Assembly: GCA_034401795.1 (NCBI GenBank) | Contig: CM067373.1 | Coordinates: 89,362,996 to 89,426,995, forward strand | Source: Chaetoderma sp. LZ-2023a | Taxonomy: Eukaryota > Mollusca > Caudofoveata > Chaetodermatida > Chaetodermatidae | Direction of reading: 5' to 3' | Length of the DNA stretch: 64,000 bases | Part shown: piece after piece, positions 25,901-34,199 of the stretch | How positions within the stretch are numbered: the stretch's first letter is position 1 | Layout: the number at the start of each line of letters is the position of its first letter | Program-made: the position numbers and the translations under genes | Notes under the pieces: generated by a model | The model's input: the letters and a program-made list of their open reading frames with translations, nothing else | What the model was told of the DNA's origin: nothing | Database searches by the model: none

Positions 25901-28900
25901 TAGAAATACCATATGCTATAGTACTATACATTGCAAAGAATCTCTTGAGTGATTTGTCATTGAAAGGGTTAAAAGATACTAATTCTCCAAAGTTAATGCA
26001 GCATTGTTGTTTCTGAGTAATCATGATGTCTTCTTGATACATAACCTTTAACATAGGGGTGTGCTCAGTGCTCGCAACATCGATAGCGTATCATACTTTG
26101 TGTATGATATCGATATCGAATGGAAATTAAAAATTGTGAGCAAATGTGAAAATAAATTTTTTACAACTTATCAAAATTGTATCTGTGGGTTTATTTTCCA
26201 TCAATTTCCCCATGTCTGATAACAACTAAGACAAAATCATGAAGAAAAAAATGTTCATTTCATTGAAAAGAGTGTTTTACAGGTTGAAATAAACAAATTT
26301 GATCGTGCTATAATCATTTTGTTCTAATAATAGCAAGATTCATACTGGTTGTGATATCGTGAGCAATAGAAAAACGATATCGTGAGCAGCTCAACTCATT
26401 TGGGCACCACCTACTTTAACATGTTTAAAAATAATACTCAAGACCTTTTCTTTGTCGTTTTTATTAACATATTATATAAGGGCAACTTTGCCCTGTGGCG
26501 GGCAACCTGAAAATGGGTGAAATGGCGTTATGGAAATGCCATGGGGTCAACTAGATTTTTTCATTTATTTCTATCCTTGATTAAAGGGTTAAGAGGAACA
26601 GAATGAAAAGAGCTTAAAGATGAACAAGAAGATTAACAACATGCTACTCTGCTGCCCCCCCCCCCTCCCCCTGGCTAGATTATTGATGCAACACCCTCCT
26701 TCCACTATTGGGATGTGTTTGGTAAAAAGTTGGTATTATACACAGTTATGCATACTTTATACTTACATGTATCTGTTTACTACATTAGTTTCAAAATATT
26801 CAACAGGCTTACCTGCATAGACACCTTTAAATTTAGATTCTGGGAATTCAGGTTTCAAAGTTTAAAGCCGATTCCCACATGTGTAAAAAGAGAGTAGAGC
26901 TCAGCTGGAAATGGGACGGGTATAGCTTGAAATGGATCCTAGTGAGAACACTTCTACAAAATTGTTTCTGTCTTACTCAGCGTTTTCAGTATTTAGTCAT
27001 ATTGTTTTCAGAATCTTTAGTGAGTGTTTTACTGGCTGATAATCAGTTCTCTGAGACTTGTCGCTACCATAAGCCAAAACAATCCTATCAAATTGTTCTA
27101 AATAACATTAACCCTTTAATGGTCATACCGACCAAAACCGGCTTCTGTTATGGTCCTGTTGAATATCCATTTACAGGCAATACAATTTTTGAAAATTTAC
27201 CACTGGATTGACTAGATGATAAATTTTCAAAAATCCTATTCTCAGCCTGTAAATGGACATTCAATAAGAAAGTATTTAAATTTTCTTGACTAAATTTAAC
27301 CGTTAAAGTGTTAAGCATGTTTCACTTGTCCCATAATAGATTTTTCTTGAACTTCTATACTTGTTGCTAATAGGGTATTTCCAGAAATACTAGCTCACCT
27401 GAGAGGCTCGTTTACAATACTTTCCTGCATGAGGGCTGCTTTAATTTCATAGTCAAATGTTTGTAGAGCATGACAATGGCTTCTCAATTTAAATGGAAAC
27501 AGTTAATTTGATTAACCCTTTAACATTCAAGCTGCCAAAACATGGCTTCTGCAATGGTCTTGTGAAATGTGCATTTGCAAGCCAAGGTTTTTTAAAAACT
27601 TTATCACTGGAATGACTGGCTCGATAACAGAGCCAGTCATAAACAGTGGTAGATTTTTTAAAATATTCTGTTGATCTGCAAATGGACATTTTCTATGAGA
27701 AAATTTATATTTTCTTCAACAAATTTAAGGATTAAATAGTTAAATATGGAGTCTCATTAGTTTTGATCTAGAAATCTGACAACCGATATAACAGGTAGAT
27801 CATGTTAGGTTATTATTTTTGGATAACTTAGAGATTAGTTACATATCACATAATAGTGGCACAGACACACCAGTGATGTAATCCCAGCACTGCAAACAAG
27901 ACATTACTATTCATTATCAAATGCCGGGATCCATTTCTAGCTATGTCACTCCTATTTCTATTGCTCAGTGCCGCTAACATTTTGACTTATGTTGGAATCA
28001 ATTTGAAACCTGAATTCCCAGAATCTAAATTTCAAGGTAACTATACAGTTAAGCTGCTGAATATTTTGAAACTAATTTGACTGGGGCTGTTGCTGATGTT
28101 CTTCTGTTTGTTAGTTTTATGGGAGTTCCATTCTCGTTGTAAGCGGAGACCTGCAGTTTCAACACGAAAGGAAGACCTAGAGTTGCTATATCAGCTTCGA
28201 GATGAAGTACTGCAGAAACTTGGCCTCAGCACAGATCTTGTCTCGGACGACATGCTCAGGTATAGTATTAGCATGAGAAGCTTAGATGAACTGATACAGT
28301 GCAAACTACATTAGATTAACTGTTTACCCCTTATTGAGGAATGTCCATTTGTAGACCAAGAGAAGACTGAAAATTTACCACTGGAATCGATGGCTGAGCC
28401 TGTCATTCCAGTGCTAAATTTTCAAAAATAGTCTTCTCTTGGTCGGCAATCGGACATTTTCTATGAGAAAATTGAAATTTTCTTGAACTAATTCGAGGGT
28501 TAACGGGTTAATGGTCAAGCTGGATGAACCAAGTCCTTCCAGTGTTCATGAAGAATGTCTGTCTATAGGCCAAGAGAATTTTTCTCCCCCCCCCCCCCCC
28601 CCTGGTGGTCTGGAGGACGGGGAGATATAGCGATCATCATGTCCATCCATCCGTCCGTCTTGTCAACGTAGGAGGTCTCAATGGATTAACTTAAAATTTT
28701 GTCCACATTATCAGTCTCATGTGCAGATGTGCATGGGCTTTTTTCGCGGCCAAATAATTGTTCATTATAGAGTTATCCCCCTTTCAATATCTTAAAGCCA
28801 ATACATAAATTGCATTGCCAACCATTTCTTGTCAACGCAACTCCTACAGTTTAGCTAGGATTCTTTTGAAACTTGGTAAGTGTTATCATTACCACGTGAA

Positions 28901-31900
28901 GGTGTGCATGTGCTATCCGTATACCTGTACATTCATCCGCCTGTCCAAAATGTGTGTATGTCCATCTGTTGGTCCATCGATCTCTGACAATCATTTCTTG
29001 TCAACGCAACTCCTCCTAGAGGTCTCAATGGATTAACTTAAAATATCGTCCACATTATCAGTATAATGTGCAGATTTGCATGTGCTTTTTTCGCAGCCAA
29101 AAAATTATTCATTACACAGTTATCACCCTTTAAATATCTTAAAGGCGATACATAAACAGCATTGCCAATCATTTCTTGTCAACGCAACTCCTACAGTTTA
29201 GCTGCAATTCTTTTGAAACTTGATAAGTGTTATCATTATGACATGAAGATGTGCATGTGCTATCCATATACTTGTACGTCCATCCATCTGTCCCAAATGT
29301 ATGTTCATCTGTCAGTCCATCCTTGTCAACGCAACTACAGTCTAGGTACAATTCTTTTGAAACGTGTTAAATCTAGTCATTACCATCTGAAGATGTGCAT
29401 GTGCTTTTTTTCGTGGCCAGAAAATTATTCATTACAGAGTTATCCCCCCTTTAAATACCTTGAAGCTGATACATAAACTGCAGTATCAATCATTTCTTGT
29501 CAACACAACTACAATTTAGCTGTGATTCTTTTGAAACTTGGTACAGGTTCTCAATACCACTTGAAGATGTGCATGTGCTATCCGTATGCCGATACATTGA
29601 TGCGTCTGTATAGAATGTGTGTATGTCAGGCCTTCGGTCCGTCCATCTCTGGCAATCATTTCAAGATGTCAACACAACTCCTACAGTTTAGCTATGATTC
29701 CAGTCTCTGATTGACATTAAGAGAGTCTACTCCATCTAGCAACCTGGACTAGAGTAAATAGTTGTGGTTCTTGCATTAGAAGGCACTAAATGCTTAGAAA
29801 TTAGAAATCGATATTATAAGAGAATAGAGAGATCAGAAATCTCTTTCTGGTGCTAAATTTAAGTAGATTTATTTAGCAAGGAGTGATTGAACGATAAGTA
29901 TGTTTACGTGGTTAATAAAACGACAGACCAACCGTAGGGGGCTCTGTGGTCGTTATCTCCCCTGAAATACTTAAAATTCATCAAAATTCTCTTGTTCGTG
30001 CCAGATCTTGAAAAATTTTGAACTGATGCTCGCAATTCCTTTGTCACTGAATATATTACTTGAAGAATCAGTGCTATGATTCCATTTTGAAGAAATTAAT
30101 CCATATTTTCCTGAGTTATCTCCCTTGAAAAACTTAAAATTCACCAAAATTCTCTTGTCCGGGCATAATAGTTGAACGGAATAGAACCTGAACTTAAAAG
30201 TCTATCTTTCTTTAAGGCGAGATGCAGGTGTCAGGATTTCATTTTTCATTGATTAGTTTTTCTAAAATATTGTCCTTTACAATTACCGTTACATGTATGT
30301 CCACTCGTGATGTATGTTTATCTGAAATATTTGGATCCGGGGGAATATGCTGTCTCTGATGGCTCTTGTTAACAATTTTACCAATGTGATGGCTGGCTAG
30401 ATAACCGAGCCAGTGATAAATTTTCAAAAATAGGCTTCTTGGCCTACAAATGGACATTCACTAAGACAAAATCTCACTTTTCTTCACCATTAACCCGTAC
30501 CACTCTGGTGTCAAAATTTTAAAGATGGTGTTCATTCGAGATGGTGCTGTCATAGACGGCAACATCTTCCAGCAAAATTGTTGAAAAATGTACACAAGTT
30601 TTTTTTATACTGACACATTAAAAATAGAATATTGACATCAGAGTGGTAATGGTTCTGGTAATGGTAAACGGTTGACCTTTTCATCCTGAATTCCCAGTCT
30701 GAGCTAATTAGTAAACCCACTGAAATTTGATAGAACATTTTATCTGAATGTTGTTGCTACTATTTGCTTCCAGTCCAATTGTTAGTGGCATGTAGCCACC
30801 GTAATATAAGTTGGTCTCTCGGTTGGTGAAACTTTTGTCAAATGTGCCTGCCTATGTTGCAACTGTAATATGGCTGCACTAGCTATCATATTAATCAATA
30901 GATTTTTAGTTGCTAGTCATAACTTGTGTAAGTCAGTCTGTCTATTTTCAACATTTTGGCAAAGTTGTCTATGTTGAACTATGGCATACTTGCAATTTTC
31001 ACTATGAATACATGCCAGTTAGCTCAGTGGACCTTTCCAGTTTATCCATCAATCATATAACGTCATAATCAACTATGTGACGTGTAGTATTATGACGTAG
31101 ATAAGTTCGTCACAACCTCTTAATTGATGATGGACTCACCATTGTTGTACGAATTATATGTCTACTATTTAAGAAACAAGCTGTTAAATATTTTGAAACT
31201 AATTTGACTGGGCGGTGTTGCCATAGGCAGCAACAGCACCCAGTCAAATTAGTTTCAAAATATTCAACAGCTTACCTGTGTAGTTTTCTGGAAATTGAGA
31301 TTCATGGAGTACGGGGATCAATCTACAGGGATCGATCGATCCTAACACGGGTGAAGCGTAGGTGGAGCTTAACTAGAGTTGTCTCTAAAATTTCGCTCAA
31401 TGATTATCATTTATATAGAGATCTCTAATTGTTTGCTTTTGAGCAAGGCCACAATAGATATCACTTTCTTAGTAAACATGTTTTTATAATGCATCGATTG
31501 TGAAAATAAATAGTAATCACTTTGTTTGTCTGTCTGTTATGGCTGCCGCCATTATGTATGCCAGGCTGTAGTTTCAACATATTTTCACATGATACGGTTT
31601 GATGTACATGTAGATCTCACTGTCGTGAAAGTGCTAATCATCAGTCACAAGTGTCTGAATTTCAGAATTTACAATTTAACAAACATTCTGTTGATTATTT
31701 TGAAGCTGATTTGACTCCGTGCTCTTACTGCCATAGGCTTTTCTATTTCTCAAGAACACTGCAAAGGCAGGATTTTCTCTGGCTTGACTAAGCGGAAGCT
31801 TGTAACAGCTTGTGTCATTCGGCTTCAAAGATTATATTAACCCTCTGACGTTTTTGCAGACATATTTCAAGGGTTATATCACTGGGCCTGCTAAGTATTT

Positions 31901-33655
31901 TGAAAACTATTTGAATGAAAGTTGTTGGTGGCTAAGCCACCAATAACTTTCAGTCAAATTATTTTAAAAATATTCAGCAAGTCAAGATATTTTCTCATTG
32001 AACTTATAGTTTGGTGAATATAGAACATGCAGTTGAATTCCGTAAGAGTTTAGGAGGGGTGAATCTTACAATCTGCGAGATGACTTTGGAGAAGATAGCC
32101 AGGCAAACACATGAATGGAGGCACTCACAATATCTCTGACATTTTGAAGTATAATGACAATCAGAGTTGACAGGGTTGAGTACACGTGTTGCATATAAAA
32201 GATAACAGACAGGCCAACACTTTGGCTGCTTCGGCTTGCTACTTTATATAAACTTGTTTTTCAGTCTTTGCTTTGGAGAGTTGAGTCCTGTTTGTGCAAT
32301 TACCGGAGGTGTGCTGGCTCAAGAAATTATCAAGGTACAACGTTTTTATCACACTGATTGATTTTATTATATTAAATTAGATACTCAGTTTCAGTCTCAA
32401 AGAGTTCAGAATGAAAACTAGATTTAATGCTTAGACAATTTAAACATCGCGAAACTAATTTATTAACTCACTTGGAATATTTCGTTCAAATCTAAGTGAA
32501 TTAATGTATTCGCTTCGAGTTATTTAATACGTCTAATTATGAATCCGGAACTAGGTAACAATACATTTGGACTTAGATTTACTGCTGTTTTGTCTTTAAA
32601 TATGCATCAATAAATGTCTAAGATTGAATGATATCTCAGTTGATATAGGGTAAAAACTATTTGTGAATTTAATGTCATAGAATGGTTAGCTATGTTGATA
32701 GTCTATTTCTATTCTCATTTTGAAGGTCGTAGAAACAGAGTCATAGAATTATACAGGGTGTTCAGAAATGAGTATTCTGTCTGATAACGAGTTGGTTAAC
32801 TCTTTAACACTCATATCAGCCAAAAATGGCTTCTGCAGTGTTCTTGAGAAATCTTCATTTGCAGACCAAGAGAAGACTATTTTTTTTAATTTACCACTGG
32901 AATGACTGGCTCGATAACCAAGCCAGTCATTCCAGTGGTAAATGTTCAAAAAGAGTCTTCTCTTGGTCTGCAAATGAACCTTTTCTATGAGAAAATTAAA
33001 AATTTCTTGAGCAAATTCGAGGGTTAAAGGGTCAAAATCAATACAGATGGCAATGTATTCACTTTCCATTGGTCTTTTGATAAGTTGTGTAATTTCATTC
33101 GCAGATTCTGATAAAGATGTGTTTTATGTCTTGCATAATAAAGATTTTCAGCATTTAAATTAAATTGTTTAACCCTTTCATGACTAAATTTGTTCAAGAA
33201 AATTGTAATATTTGCTTATTGAATGTCCATTTGCAGGTCAAGAGAAGACAATTTTGAAGATTTACCACTGGAATGACTGGCTTGGTTACCGAGCCAGTCA
33301 TTTCAGTGGTAAATTTTCAAAAATAGGCTTCTTGACCTGCAAATGGACATTCCTCAAGACCACTACAGAGGCCGGTTTCGGCCGGGTTAGTCATAAAAAG
33401 GTTAATCAATGCTCTTATTCTTTTAATCTATATCGTCTGAGAAATCAATTACATGTATCATCAGTGAAAATATTTGAGCAATATCTTTGTAAGAAACCTA
33501 TTCTCAGAGGATCAATAATGGAACCTTTCACATATGTTATATATTTCAATATTTTTCCCCACTTTCAGGCTGTGTCGCAGAAAGATCCAACTCACAATAA
33601 TTTCTTTTTCTACAATGGATTGGAAGGTTCCGGATTAGTGGATCACATTGGATGA
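8269..33655 (+). CDS. SAE1: SUMO-activating enzyme subunit 1, nine exons
   Basis: Exons: 8269-8351, 11798-11909, 12457-12516, 14522-14778, 15269-15368, 17981-18086, 28115-28259, 32265-32334, 33569-33655. All introns are GT-AG, phases join cleanly, and the product is 339 aa (human SAE1 is 346). SAE1 pairs with UBA2 in the SUMO E1, which adenylates the SUMO C-terminus mainly in the nucleus. The catalytic cysteine lies in UBA2, not here. Visible features: YDRQIRLWG (about residues 14-22, with the conserved adenylation-site arginine), the glycine-rich GMRGLGAEVTKN nucleotide-fold segment (about 38-49), NPMVDV, FFAGDVHGYFGY, a variable basic linker (about 171-205), and the C-terminal SPVCAITGGVLAQEIIK with HNNFFFYNG. 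No stop or frame break is seen. Introns are packed with transposons, and intron 6 alone is 10 kb. A retrocopy is excluded by the introns. Confidence 0.97.
8497..8870 (+). repeat. tandem repeat of about 160-bp units in intron 1
   Basis: Two units each begin with CACATTTACATTTGGCCC and share ATTCAACCAAATTTGGTATG near the end (8611 and 8759). A partial third unit follows with a G-rich block. The ATTTCAACCAAATTTGG core also occurs in the larger tandem-core elements near 11.57 and 45.1 kb, so this is probably a small relative. Confidence 0.75.
9130..9866. other. intron 1 sequence without gene
   Basis: AT-rich intronic DNA. A short perfect palindrome, GGCAGACTGGTCTGCC, lies near 9749-9764. No exon or complete element is supported. 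Confidence 0.4.
9867..10084. mobile_element. TTAA-flanked MITE-like element
   Basis: Begins TTAACCCTTTAA and ends CTCAAAGGGTTAA, so a TTAA duplication encloses CCCTTT...AAAGGG inverted tips, as in piggyBac-type elements. The centre holds a GCAGCAACAACTTTCA block related to the centre of MITE family B. It has no coding capacity. Confidence 0.6.
10085..10990. other. intron 1 sequence without gene
   Basis: AT-rich intronic DNA with a poly-C tract near 10399-10414. No exon, RNA gene or complete element is recognised. Confidence 0.4.
10990..11600. repeat. short copies of a tandem-core (pearl/HINE-like) repeat
   Basis: Contains units related to the arrays at 45.0 and 48.5 kb: GGCTGGAAGGATCCTA near 11187, ATGGCCATCTTG near 11231, and AATGGTTCGAATGCTAATGG followed by TTGTGCCTCTTC, like the right ends of those arrays. 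Further degraded units run to about 11590 (ACCAAATTTGGTATGAC). Confidence 0.55.
11798..11909 (+). CDS. SAE1: SAE1 exon 2
   Basis: Acceptor CATTGCAG; completes Arg28 and codes for residues 29-65, including GMRGLGAEVTKNIVLAG and LLDHTSV. Donor GTAAGT at 11910. This is the nucleotide-binding glycine-rich segment of the adenylation fold. Confidence 0.97.
11985..12118. repeat. inverted-repeat fold-back in intron 2
   Basis: AAAGTGACTCTCCCAG at the left is matched in inverted form by CTGGGAGAACCACTTT at the right, enclosing a GC-rich middle. Looks like a small fold-back element. The family is unknown. Confidence 0.5.
12457..12516 (+). CDS. SAE1: SAE1 exon 3
   Basis: Codes for residues 66-85 (VTAEDTTSNFLITRDQIGKN). 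Acceptor TTAAAG, donor GTAAGT. Human SAE1 has the matching VTPEDPGAQFLI segment. Confidence 0.93.
12598..12716. repeat. (TACTAT/TTACTA)n-rich microsatellite
   Basis: Interrupted runs of CTATTACTATTAC in intron 3. Confidence 0.85.
12780..13025. mobile_element. MITE family B copy (partly degraded)
   Basis: Contains AATTGATGACAGACTAAGCG, GGCAGCAACACC, CAAATTAGTTTCAAAATAT, GATCGATCCCAACACGG and a GGCATAGCTGGA right part, as in the better copies at 47467 and 52909. The central hairpin is incomplete. Confidence 0.65.
13096..13330. mobile_element. palindromic TTAA MITE (family A)
   Basis: Starts TTAACTGTTT and ends near CCATTAAGTGGG. The centre is a hairpin built on GACTGGTTCAGTTATTGAGC; its arms include a TTGACCTTTAAATGGACATT block. 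Confidence 0.7.
13395..13622. mobile_element. palindromic TTAA MITE (family A)
   Basis: Whole-length fold-back. GTCCATTTGCAGACCAAGAG is mirrored by CTTGATCTGGAAATGGAC, around the hairpin GACTGGCCCGATAACTGAGC. Ends TTAAATGGTTAA. Confidence 0.75.
14522..14778 (+). CDS. SAE1: SAE1 exon 4
   Basis: Codes for residues 86-170 and two bases of Val171. Includes NPMVDVLADEDVL, FDVVCVMCQDSKTI and FFAGDVHGYFGYMFADLG, which match the human order (NPMVDV, FDAVCLTC, FFTGDVFGYHGY). Donor GTATGT at 14779. Confidence 0.97.
14840..15110. mobile_element. half copy of MITE family A joined to another repeat
   Basis: 14840-14935 carries one arm of family A (AGGTCTTGAGGAATGTCCAT, CATGCCAAGAGAAGAG). It then switches to a TTCGTTCATCCATCTGTGTG sequence typical of the tandem-core repeats. 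A junction of two repeats. Confidence 0.5.
15269..15368 (+). CDS. SAE1: SAE1 exon 5
   Basis: Completes Val171 and codes for residues 172-204 (EVPKAEKRRINESGEPETAR, then LQSSEKETVVLKK). This is the poorly conserved basic linker, which in human SAE1 contains KRAKLDSSE. Acceptor GTTACAG, donor GTGATC. Confidence 0.95.
15420..17410. other. intron 5 without gene; (AT)n at 16864-16910
   Basis: Holds a GGTCACT-rich repeat (15425-15480). From about 15806 there is a CAGGGCTTCAAAAATG start that resembles a hAT-type tip, but no matching right tip was found. There are poly-C near 16707 and a long AT dinucleotide run. No exon is seen. Confidence 0.45.
17428..17656. mobile_element. palindromic TTAA MITE (family A), left of a fused pair
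   Basis: Starts TTAACACTTT. Its central hairpin at about 17516-17578 pairs GAAAATTTACCACTGGAATG with its reverse complement, with an almost perfect 28-bp stem and a short loop. The right end abuts the next copy at a shared TTAA (17653-17656). Confidence 0.8.
17653..17888. mobile_element. palindromic TTAA MITE (family A), right of a fused pair
   Basis: Starts TTAACCCTTTAATACTCA, has the GACTGGCTCGATAACTGAG hairpin and ends GGATTAAAGAGTTA. A second complete copy directly joined to the previous one. Confidence 0.8.
17981..18086 (+). CDS. SAE1: SAE1 exon 6
   Basis: Codes for residues 205-239 plus one base (EEEYTRFTDALQFDWTSKLG, then VRKLKRAPTAFFLQR), matching the human VKEALEVDWSSEKAKAALKR region. 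Acceptor CTTACAG, donor GTATGT. It precedes the 10-kb intron 6. Confidence 0.96.
18158..18318. mobile_element. partial MITE family A copy
   Basis: GAAAATTTAACACTGAAGTG with a GAGCCAGTCATTCCATTGG right arm and a CTTGGCCTGCAAATGAACAT outer arm. The left arm is short. Confidence 0.6.
18320..19295. other. intron 6 left part without gene
   Basis: AT-rich intronic sequence. A CAGGGTTCAAAATAACC start near 18307 resembles a hAT-type tip, but no partner tip was found. No exon is supported. Confidence 0.4.
19310..19470 (+). repeat. DIRS left inverted terminal repeat
   Basis: Matches 25561-25722 in inverted orientation, sharing blocks such as CACTCTCCTGGTCCTGCCCA and CAGACAGATTCGTCT. Confidence 0.9.
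19907..21830 (+). pseudogene. DIRS gag-like region (fossil)
   Basis: Starts with a cysteine/histidine-rich segment (CQRCNRFMKQKF, HHCIACTKCK and CDVCAKW near 20030-20140). This is followed by a long, acidic and proline-rich, poorly conserved stretch, as usual for the first coding region of DIRS elements, whose product is thought to form the particle. It precedes the reverse transcriptase on the same strand. Part of a broken element. Confidence 0.65.
22286..23480 (+). pseudogene. DIRS reverse transcriptase and RNase H region (fossil)
   Basis: Recognisable motifs: FLVPKSTRGWRPILNLKPLN, IDLKDAYFHIP, LPFGLTTAPRVF, CIDDWLLKA, VYLGIFF, then the RNase H-like FTDASETGWGAV near 23170. This domain order and the wording of the motifs are those of DIRS and Ngaro elements. 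Part of a broken element. Confidence 0.85.
23870..24760 (+). pseudogene. DIRS tyrosine recombinase region (fossil)
   Basis: Resembles the tyrosine recombinases that DIRS elements use instead of an integrase: an N-terminal core-binding part (TYNYRINKFSEWC, VADFICHLYK, TLAAYKSALASV) and a catalytic part around AAASARRRSEIHAF and VRALAAALG. This domain separates DIRS from LTR retrotransposons. Part of a broken element. Confidence 0.8.
25397..25495 (+). repeat. DIRS internal complementary region
   Basis: Two joined pieces. The first half is the reverse complement of the left edge near 19300-19345 (TTATTCGAAGTAGAA). The second half is the reverse complement of the right edge near 25697-25755 (TTTGTTTCTACGAGAATTG). 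This is the diagnostic DIRS arrangement. Confidence 0.85.
25561..25722 (+). repeat. DIRS right inverted terminal repeat
   Basis: Inverted partner of 19310-19470. The right edge extends to about 25757 judging by the internal complementary region. Confidence 0.88.
26046..26421. mobile_element. small hAT-type non-autonomous element with 8-bp duplication
   Basis: The element is 26054-26413. It starts TAGGGGTGTGCTCA and ends GGGCACCACCTA, with imperfect inverted tips rich in GATATCG. It is flanked by identical CTTTAACA octamers (26046-26053 and 26414-26421). An 8-bp duplication is the hAT superfamily signature. At 360 bp with no coding frame it is non-autonomous. It lies in SAE1 intron 6. Confidence 0.85.
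26600..26945. mobile_element. MITE family B, partial, with poly-C centre
   Basis: The right half is clear (GTTTCAAAATATTCAACAGG to GAAATGGATCC). A poly-C tract near 26657 lies where the hairpin half would be expected. Confidence 0.55.
27108..27314. mobile_element. palindromic TTAA MITE (family A)
   Basis: 207 bp bounded by TTAA on both sides. Starts TTAACCCTTTAATGG and ends CCGTTAAAGTGTTAA. The central hairpin is shortened compared with other copies. Confidence 0.8.
27512..27743. mobile_element. palindromic TTAA MITE (family A)
   Basis: Starts TTAACCCTTTAACATTC and ends TTAAATAGTTAA, with the GACTGGCTCGATAACAGAG hairpin. Confidence 0.8.
27905..28097. mobile_element. half copy of MITE family B against the exon 7 acceptor
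   Basis: The left arm runs to GAATATTTTGAAACTAATTT and GGGGCTGTTGCTG, ending about 17 bases before the splice acceptor TTGTTAG (ends 28114). The other arm is missing. Branch point and pyrimidine tract of exon 7 must therefore lie in or next to transposon-derived DNA. Confidence 0.75.
28115..28259 (+). CDS. SAE1: SAE1 exon 7
   Basis: Codes for residues 240-287 with split codons at both ends: VLWEFHSRCKRRP, then EDLELLYQLRDEVLQKLG and the LVSDDML end. Human has VLLKFRTDKGRDP and the ELLLQIRNDVLDSLG segment. The start at 28115 is required to join phase 1 of exon 6. Donor GTATAG. Confidence 0.95.
28316..28511. mobile_element. palindromic TTAA MITE (family A), just after exon 7
   Basis: Starts TTAACTGTTTACCCC, 56 bases past the exon 7 donor, and ends GGGTTAACGGGTTAA. 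Central hairpin slightly shortened. Confidence 0.75.
28590..30372. repeat. tandem-core element, family 2, in intron 7
   Basis: After a poly-C tract, about 300-bp units repeat with TGTCAACGCAACTCCTACAG, TTCTTTTGAAACTTG and GATGTGCATGTGCT. The left end reads GATATAGCGATCATCATGTC and the right end GGATCCGGGGGAATATGC near 30333. The same two ends bound the array at 39.95-40.63 kb. Structure like pearl/HINE elements: unique ends with repeated core. Two 170-bp related units with ATCTCCCTTGAAA blocks occupy 29950-30190. Confidence 0.65.
30373..30493. mobile_element. partial MITE family A copy
   Basis: TTTTACCAATGTGATGGCTG with GATAAATTTTCAAAAATAGG and TGGACATTCACTAAG. Ends at CCATTAACCC, where the next TTAA element starts. 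Confidence 0.6.
30490..30660. mobile_element. TTAA MITE family C (imperfect)
   Basis: TTAACCCGTACCACTCTGGT at the left and ATATTGACATCAGAGTGGTA at the right, with an inner fold-back around AAAATTGTTGAAAAATG. A better copy lies at 39583-39774. Confidence 0.6.
30660..31020. other. intron 7 sequence without gene
   Basis: No exon or complete element is recognised between the TTAA element and the next MITE. Confidence 0.4.
31025..31385. mobile_element. MITE family B copy
   Basis: Begins CAGTGGACCTTTCCAG and has the near-perfect central palindrome CTGGGCGGTGTTGCCATAGG with the CAAATTAGTTTCAAAATATT arm. The extreme right tip is not recognisable. Confidence 0.75.
31845..31990. mobile_element. related palindromic element (family B variant)
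   Basis: Hairpin of AACTATTTGAATGAAAGTTG with its inverted partner around GGCTAAGCC, preceded by TTAACCCTCTGACG. Another fragment of family B lies at 31685-31735. Confidence 0.55.
32265..32334 (+). CDS. SAE1: SAE1 exon 8
   Basis: Codes for the end of residue 288 to 311 (LCFGELSPVCAITGGVLAQE, then IIK). Human has CFSEMAPVCAVVGGILAQEI. Acceptor TTTTTCAG, donor GTACAA. A core segment of the E1 adenylation half-domain. Confidence 0.97.
32796..33034. mobile_element. palindromic TTAA MITE (family A), intron 8
   Basis: One of the best copies. The GCAGACCAAGAGAAGACT arm is mirrored by AGTCTTCTCTTGGTCTGC, around GACTGGCTCGATAACCAAGC. Starts TTAACTCTTTAACACTC. Confidence 0.85.
33169..33405. mobile_element. 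palindromic TTAA MITE (family A), intron 8
   Basis: Starts TTAACCCTTTCATGACT and ends AGTCATAAAAAGGTTAA, so tips plus TTAA are clear. Central hairpin GACTGGCTTGGTTACCGAGC. Confidence 0.85.
33569..33655 (+). CDS. SAE1: SAE1 exon 9 (last coding exon)
   Basis: Codes for residues 312-339 and TGA at 33653 (AVSQKDPTHNNFFFYNGLEG, then SGLVDHIG). Human has ALSQRDPPHNNFFFFDGMKG. Acceptor CTTTCAG. Confidence 0.97.
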   Translation, partial: AVSQKDPTHNNFFFYNGLEGSGLVDHIG

Positions 33656-33839
33656 TGTGCAGTTAAGCAATATAGGGAAGTTATTGAACAACAAATGACG
33701 TTACACATGCTCTTCAGTCGGGATTGTAGAATGAAACATAGTGCTGAGCAGGGATGATCTGTATGAGAATTCTGCTACTGGAGCTACAAAGCTCACACAT
33801 TTTGTGATCAAATTTTTTTGCGGTTATAATGGTGAGATC

Positions 33840-34110
33840 TGACCTGTCACTCAAGTATTTGACATCAAAATGAATTACGTCACTAGGTTGCTGTTATGAC
33901 AATCAAAAGGTCGGCTAAGTGTAGAGATTGTATGTGTTAGATGGATTCACAATTTAATAAACCACCCCCCCCCCCCGTCCAATTTGTTTCAAAATATGCA
34001 ACAGCGTCTCTGTATAGTTACCTTGAAATTGGGATTCTCGTAAATCAGGTTTCAAAGTATATAAATCGCTTCCAGCACACATACCTGGATGGACCCCTCT
34101 ATTCGTGTAG
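33840..34110. mobile_element. MITE family B copy downstream of SAE1, poly-C centre
   Basis: Has the ATTACGTCACTAGG block, AATTTAATAAACC and GTTTCAAAATATGCAACAG, with poly-C (about 33964-33976) replacing much of the hairpin. The AATAAA at 33956-33961 is the first clear polyadenylation hexamer seen after the SAE1 stop, so the MITE could supply the 3' end signal. Confidence 0.55.
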
Positions 34111-34199
34111 TTTGACCTACATATCATTCCTTAGAATACAAATGGCACAAAATGAAACCATCCAGATAATGCATCCAGCATTGGCACCCAACACTTGGT

